Source: Candidatus Woesearchaeota archaeon
GTDB taxonomy: Archaea > Nanobdellota > Nanobdellia > Woesearchaeales > GW2011-AR4
Direction: 5' to 3'
Assembly: GCA_019323655.1 (NCBI GenBank)
Contig: JAHWGX010000079.1
Location: forward strand, 1 to 8,104
DNA length: 8,104 nucleotides
Position 1 is the stretch's first letter; each line of letters begins with the position of its first letter. Below the pieces are notes generated by a model. That model saw only the letters and a program-made list of their open reading frames with translations. It was not told the DNA's origin and ran no database searches. A program made the position numbers and the translations under genes. Of the stretch, positions 5,096 through 8,104 are shown piece after piece.

Positions 5096-6376
5096 ATGAA
5101 TTATAAAAAAGTATTGGAAGAGCTTTACAGCCTGGATGCTCCCAAATGGACTTTAGGCCTTGAGAGAATAGAAGGCCTTCTGAAAAAATTAGGGAACCCT
5201 GAAAAAAACCTAAGGTGCATACATGTTGCCGGAACTAACGGAAAAGGCTCTGTATGCGCAATGCTATCCTCTATTTTATCTGACGCAGGCTACAAAGTTG
5301 GGTTGTATACAAGCCCTCACCTAAAAAAATTCAATGAAAGGATAAGAATTAATGACAAGCTGATAACAGACAAAGAAATTGTAAAATATTACCTGACTGT
5401 AAAAAAGCATGTTACAAACCAGAGCTTCTTTGAAATCACAACAGCAATGGCTTTTCTTTATTTTAAGGACAAAAAAGTCGATTTTGCTGTCCTGGAAACT
5501 GGTTTAGGCGGAAGACTGGATGCAACTAATGTTGTAAAGCCGTTAGTTTCTGTAATAACCGGCATTGGCTGTGAGCACACTGACTATTTGGGAAAAGAGA
5601 TAAAAAAAATAGCCTATGAAAAAGCAGGCATCATAAAAGAAAATACCCCTGGGGTAACAGCAGCAGAGGGAATTGCATTGGAAAAAATAAAAAAAATTTC
5701 CATTAAGAAAAATTCAAAATTATTAGTTATCAACAAAAACAAAATAAAAAAGCATTATAATAAAAAAATTAGAAATTTTGATAAAAACATTAGAGTAAAA
5801 AATAACAGCATTAATAATCATAAAAACAAGTATTGGGCTTTTGACTTTAATGGCCACAAAAATCTAGTGTTGGGGCATTTGAATGCAGAATTTCAGATTG
5901 AAAATGCTGCAGTTGCAGTAAAAGCAATTGAGGCAATTAAGAGTTATCACAACATAGAAATCAATGAACCAAATATAAAAAACGGCTTAAAAAATGCAGA
6001 GTGGCCTGGAAGATTCCAGTTTGTAGGCAGGAATATTTTGTTAGATTGCGCTCATAACCCAGACGGATTCAAAATTCTTTTTAAGGAGTTAAAAAATATT
6101 GATTATAATAAACTAATTCTGGTAGCTGGCTTTTCCAATGACAAGGGCATAAAAACAATAGCAAAAATAATCAGGCCATTGGCAGATAAAACAATAATAA
6201 CAAAATCCGGCAATGAAAGGGCTGCTGAACCTAGTACTATCAAGAAATATTTCAATAAAAAATCTATAATAATAAAAAATCCCAAAAAGGCTTTAAAATA
6301 CGCAAAAAAAATCGCGTCAAAAAAAGACCTTATTCTGGTTGCCGGCTCAATATTTCTGGTTGGGGAAATAATATGA
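5096..6376 (+). CDS. folC: FolC-type folylpolyglutamate / dihydrofolate synthase
   Basis: A Mur-ligase-family enzyme that uses ATP to add glutamate to folates, and in dual-function forms to dihydropteroate. In 426-residue numbering it shows the P-loop AGTNGKGS (45-52), YTSPHL (71-76), the probable Mg-binding glutamate in FFEITTAMAF (E113), the FolC signature ETGLGGRLDATN (134-145), GCEHTDYLG with H161, and YEKAGIIK, whose K176 is the likely carbamylated lysine. The C-terminal domain has WPGRFQ (303-308), DCAHNPDG (317-324), AGFSNDKG and LVAGSIFLVGEI. Length is normal and all key residues are present. A Lys/Asn-rich segment at about residues 197-245 is poorly conserved-looking and probably AT drift. 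ATG 5084 would add MSIS; promoter spacing and the family's MNYKKVLEELYSL-type opening favour 5096. The gene stands alone, divergent from the tRNA and convergent with fttA. Whether the organism uses folate or a related pterin cannot be told here. Confidence 0.93.
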   Translation: MNYKKVLEELYSLDAPKWTLGLERIEGLLKKLGNPEKNLRCIHVAGTNGKGSVCAMLSSILSDAGYKVGLYTSPHLKKFNERIRINDKLITDKEIVKYYLTVKKHVTNQSFFEITTAMAFLYFKDKKVDFAVLETGLGGRLDATNVVKPLVSVITGIGCEHTDYLGKEIKKIAYEKAGIIKENTPGVTAAEGIALEKIKKISIKKNSKLLVINKNKIKKHYNKKIRNFDKNIRVKNNSINNHKNKYWAFDFNGHKNLVLGHLNAEFQIENAAVAVKAIEAIKSYHNIEINEPNIKNGLKNAEWPGRFQFVGRNILLDCAHNPDGFKILFKELKNIDYNKLILVAGFSNDKGIKTIAKIIRPLADKTIITKSGNERAAEPSTIKKYFNKKSIIIKNPKKALKYAKKIASKKDLILVAGSIFLVGEII

Positions 6377-6393
6377 AAATTTAAGGTAGGCTC

Positions 6394-8104
6394 TTACTTA
6401 ATCCTTACACTTTCCAGGTTTCTCGGAGCGGATGTCTCTACCCTGAAATTCTTGTGCAGGGAGCTTGCCAGGTCAAGGCACCTTGAGCTTTCTCCGTGGT
6501 TGATAATTATTTTTTTCGGCCTTGGCTCGCATTTTCCTACAAAATTCATAAGCTGGTTTCTGTTGCTGTGGCCTGAAAAGCCCTCTACAGTGTGCACTTC
6601 CAGCTTAATCTGCACAACCTCATGTTTAGTGCCGCTGTTTACAGTGTACTCTCTTTCCCCGCGCTGTATCCTTCTTCCCAAGCTTCCCTCTCCCTGGTAA
6701 TTTACAAAAACCATGGAGTTCTTTGGGTTATCTGCAAGATGCCTTAAGTACTCGACAGAAGGCCCTCCAACCAGCATTCCTGAAGTTGCCAGAATCACGC
6801 AGGGCCCTGTCTCCTCAATAATCTGCATTCTTTCTTCCTGGCTTCCAACCCTCTTAAATATATCAGATAAAAACGGGTTCTGATCCTTATGGAATATCAG
6901 CTTCCTTATTGAATTGTTTAAAAATTCCGGATATGCTGTATGTATTGCGGTTACATCCCATATCAATCCGTCAATAAAAACAGGTATCTTGTCAAGAGAT
7001 CCTGCCCTTATAATGCTTTCCAGAAGGACCATGATTTCCTGGCTTCTTCCAACTCCAAGCGTGGGTATTAAAATTTTCCCGCCGCGTTTTATCGTTTCCT
7101 GAACGATTTTCTTGAATTCCATGTCACTCTGGTGCCTGTCCTGAACAGCGCTGTCCTTGCCACCGTAAGTGGATTCCAAGAGCAGTGTTTCCAGCCTTGG
7201 GAATAGGGTCACAGCAGGGTCCAAGAGCATTGTCCTCCCGTATTTCTGGTCACCTGTATAGAGGATGTTATGGAGGCCATTGCCTATGTGCATGTGCACC
7301 ATCGCGCTTCCCAGAATATGCCCTGCATTGTATAGGGTTATCCTCACATCAGGGGTTACATCGCTGACTTCGTCATACTCCAGAGTGATTGTGTGCTTTA
7401 CCATTTCCTTTATGTCATCTGTGCTGAAAATGGGCTCTTTGCCTTCTGATCGCTGTATTTTTACATAATCCAGAAGCATCAAAGACATTACATCTCTTGT
7501 CGGTTCAGTGCAGTACACTGGGCCTTTATAGCCGTACTTGAACAAATAAGGCACAAAGCCGCTATGGTCTACGTGAGCATGGGTTACAATTACAGCATCC
7601 AGCTCATTTATGTTGAATTCCGGTGCCTCCAGGTAAGGATATGCATTTTGCTCTGATGCCACGTCAACTCCGCAGTCAAGCAATACCCTGCTTTCCGGCG
7701 TCTGCAGAAACAAGCAGCTTCTTCCGACTTGCCTTGCGCTGCCAAGATAGCTTATTCTTATCCACTCTTCCTTTTTCTCCCTCATCCAGCCGTCATAAAT
7801 CCTATGCCCAACTTTATCCAGAAATTTTCTCCTGTAATCGCTGTGCTTATAGAGGACAGCCCTTATATTTTCTATCAGCTTGGATCTCAGTGCAGGCTTT
7901 CTGTTTATTAAAGGCACCCATAATGTTTTGCTCCTTATGTCGCTTAAGATAGCGCCTTGTTTGCCTATAGCCAGGCCCGGCTTTTCAGCTTCTATAATAA
8001 CCCTGGACCTTTGAGGGTCAAAGATTATTTGGTCAACGCCAGCTTCCTCAGGAATTATCTTCTTAATCTCTTTTTCCGCATCCTCCATATCCATTGTTAT
8101 GCTC
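6394..8104 (-). CDS. fttA: aCPSF1/FttA, KH-domain beta-CASP ribonuclease (5'-partial)
   Basis: Archaeal homologue of the eukaryotic 3'-end endonuclease CPSF73. In archaea this family cuts nascent RNA and drives transcription termination (established for FttA/aCPSF1). Numbering from ATG 8094 (566 residues): a KH domain at about 5-90 with IGKQG (43-47); then the metallo-beta-lactamase motifs HAHVDH (172-177), NAGH with H259, and YTGD with D282; then the beta-CASP motifs LLLESTYG with E307, GFSGHS with H509 and INHGES with H533. All metal ligands are intact, so it should be active. ATG 8094 is probably not the real start. The frame stays open to the edge (Ser-Ile-Thr before that Met), the visible protein is shorter than the roughly 630-650 residues usual for the family, and a further N-terminal KH domain is expected. 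The gene is convergent with folC, with 17 bases between stops. Confidence 0.95.
   Translation of the reverse strand, partial: SITMDMEDAEKEIKKIIPEEAGVDQIIFDPQRSRVIIEAEKPGLAIGKQGAILSDIRSKTLWVPLINRKPALRSKLIENIRAVLYKHSDYRRKFLDKVGHRIYDGWMREKKEEWIRISYLGSARQVGRSCLFLQTPESRVLLDCGVDVASEQNAYPYLEAPEFNINELDAVIVTHAHVDHSGFVPYLFKYGYKGPVYCTEPTRDVMSLMLLDYVKIQRSEGKEPIFSTDDIKEMVKHTITLEYDEVSDVTPDVRITLYNAGHILGSAMVHMHIGNGLHNILYTGDQKYGRTMLLDPAVTLFPRLETLLLESTYGGKDSAVQDRHQSDMEFKKIVQETIKRGGKILIPTLGVGRSQEIMVLLESIIRAGSLDKIPVFIDGLIWDVTAIHTAYPEFLNNSIRKLIFHKDQNPFLSDIFKRVGSQEERMQIIEETGPCVILATSGMLVGGPSVEYLRHLADNPKNSMVFVNYQGEGSLGRRIQRGEREYTVNSGTKHEVVQIKLEVHTVEGFSGHSNRNQLMNFVGKCEPRPKKIIINHGESSRCLDLASSLHKNFRVETSAPRNLESVRIK

Noticed and set aside
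7623..7952. Plus-strand open frame of 109 codons opposite fttA
   Set aside because: It is antisense to the KH and metallo-beta-lactamase coding region and shows no independent signals.
1..8104. Search for CRISPR arrays, insertion sequences, toxin-antitoxin pairs or defence systems
   Set aside because: No regularly spaced repeats, transposase, integrase or effector domains were seen; nearly all sequence is explained by the listed genes.

Overview
The window looks like a piece of an AT-rich archaeal chromosome, most likely from a small-genome DPANN-type lineage (inference; no rRNA or other phylogenetic marker is present). Archaeal traits visible in the sequence: a KH-domain beta-CASP nuclease of the aCPSF1/FttA type, an archaeal type-2 methionine aminopeptidase, a tRNA gene with a bulge-helix-bulge (BHB) intron and no encoded CCA, and TATA boxes about 26-29 bases ahead of several start codons. 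Mixed in are bacterial-looking enzymes: a long-form adenylate kinase with a four-cysteine lid and a FolC-type Mur ligase.

Layout, left to right. (1) The 3' part of truD (+), cut by the left edge. (2) An unrecognised 388-residue soluble protein gene (+) with its own promoter, a Shine-Dalgarno site and serine codon use unlike truD. (3) A minus-strand cluster read map, then a 155-residue helical protein of unknown function, then adk; it converges on gene 2 with a 4-base gap. (4) A 170-base divergent promoter region. (5) A small predicted lipoprotein gene (+) with a strong ribosome-binding site. (6) A tRNA-Arg(UCG) gene (-) whose 20-nt intron splits the anticodon. (7) folC (+), divergent from the tRNA. 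(8) An aCPSF1/FttA gene (-), convergent with folC and running off the right edge.

How the genes fit together: most are housekeeping genes of information processing and basic metabolism. They cover tRNA pseudouridylation (truD), a tRNA gene, N-terminal methionine removal (map), nucleotide balance (adk), folate polyglutamylation (folC) and 3'-end formation or transcription termination (fttA). I saw no CRISPR array, insertion sequence, toxin-antitoxin pair, phage module or defence island. I found no clear candidate for a new multi-gene system. The points most worth a second look are the anticodon-splitting tRNA intron, the compositionally odd 388-residue ORFan, the 155-residue family beside adk, the cysteine-patterned lipoprotein, and the apparent split between leaderless and Shine-Dalgarno-led genes.
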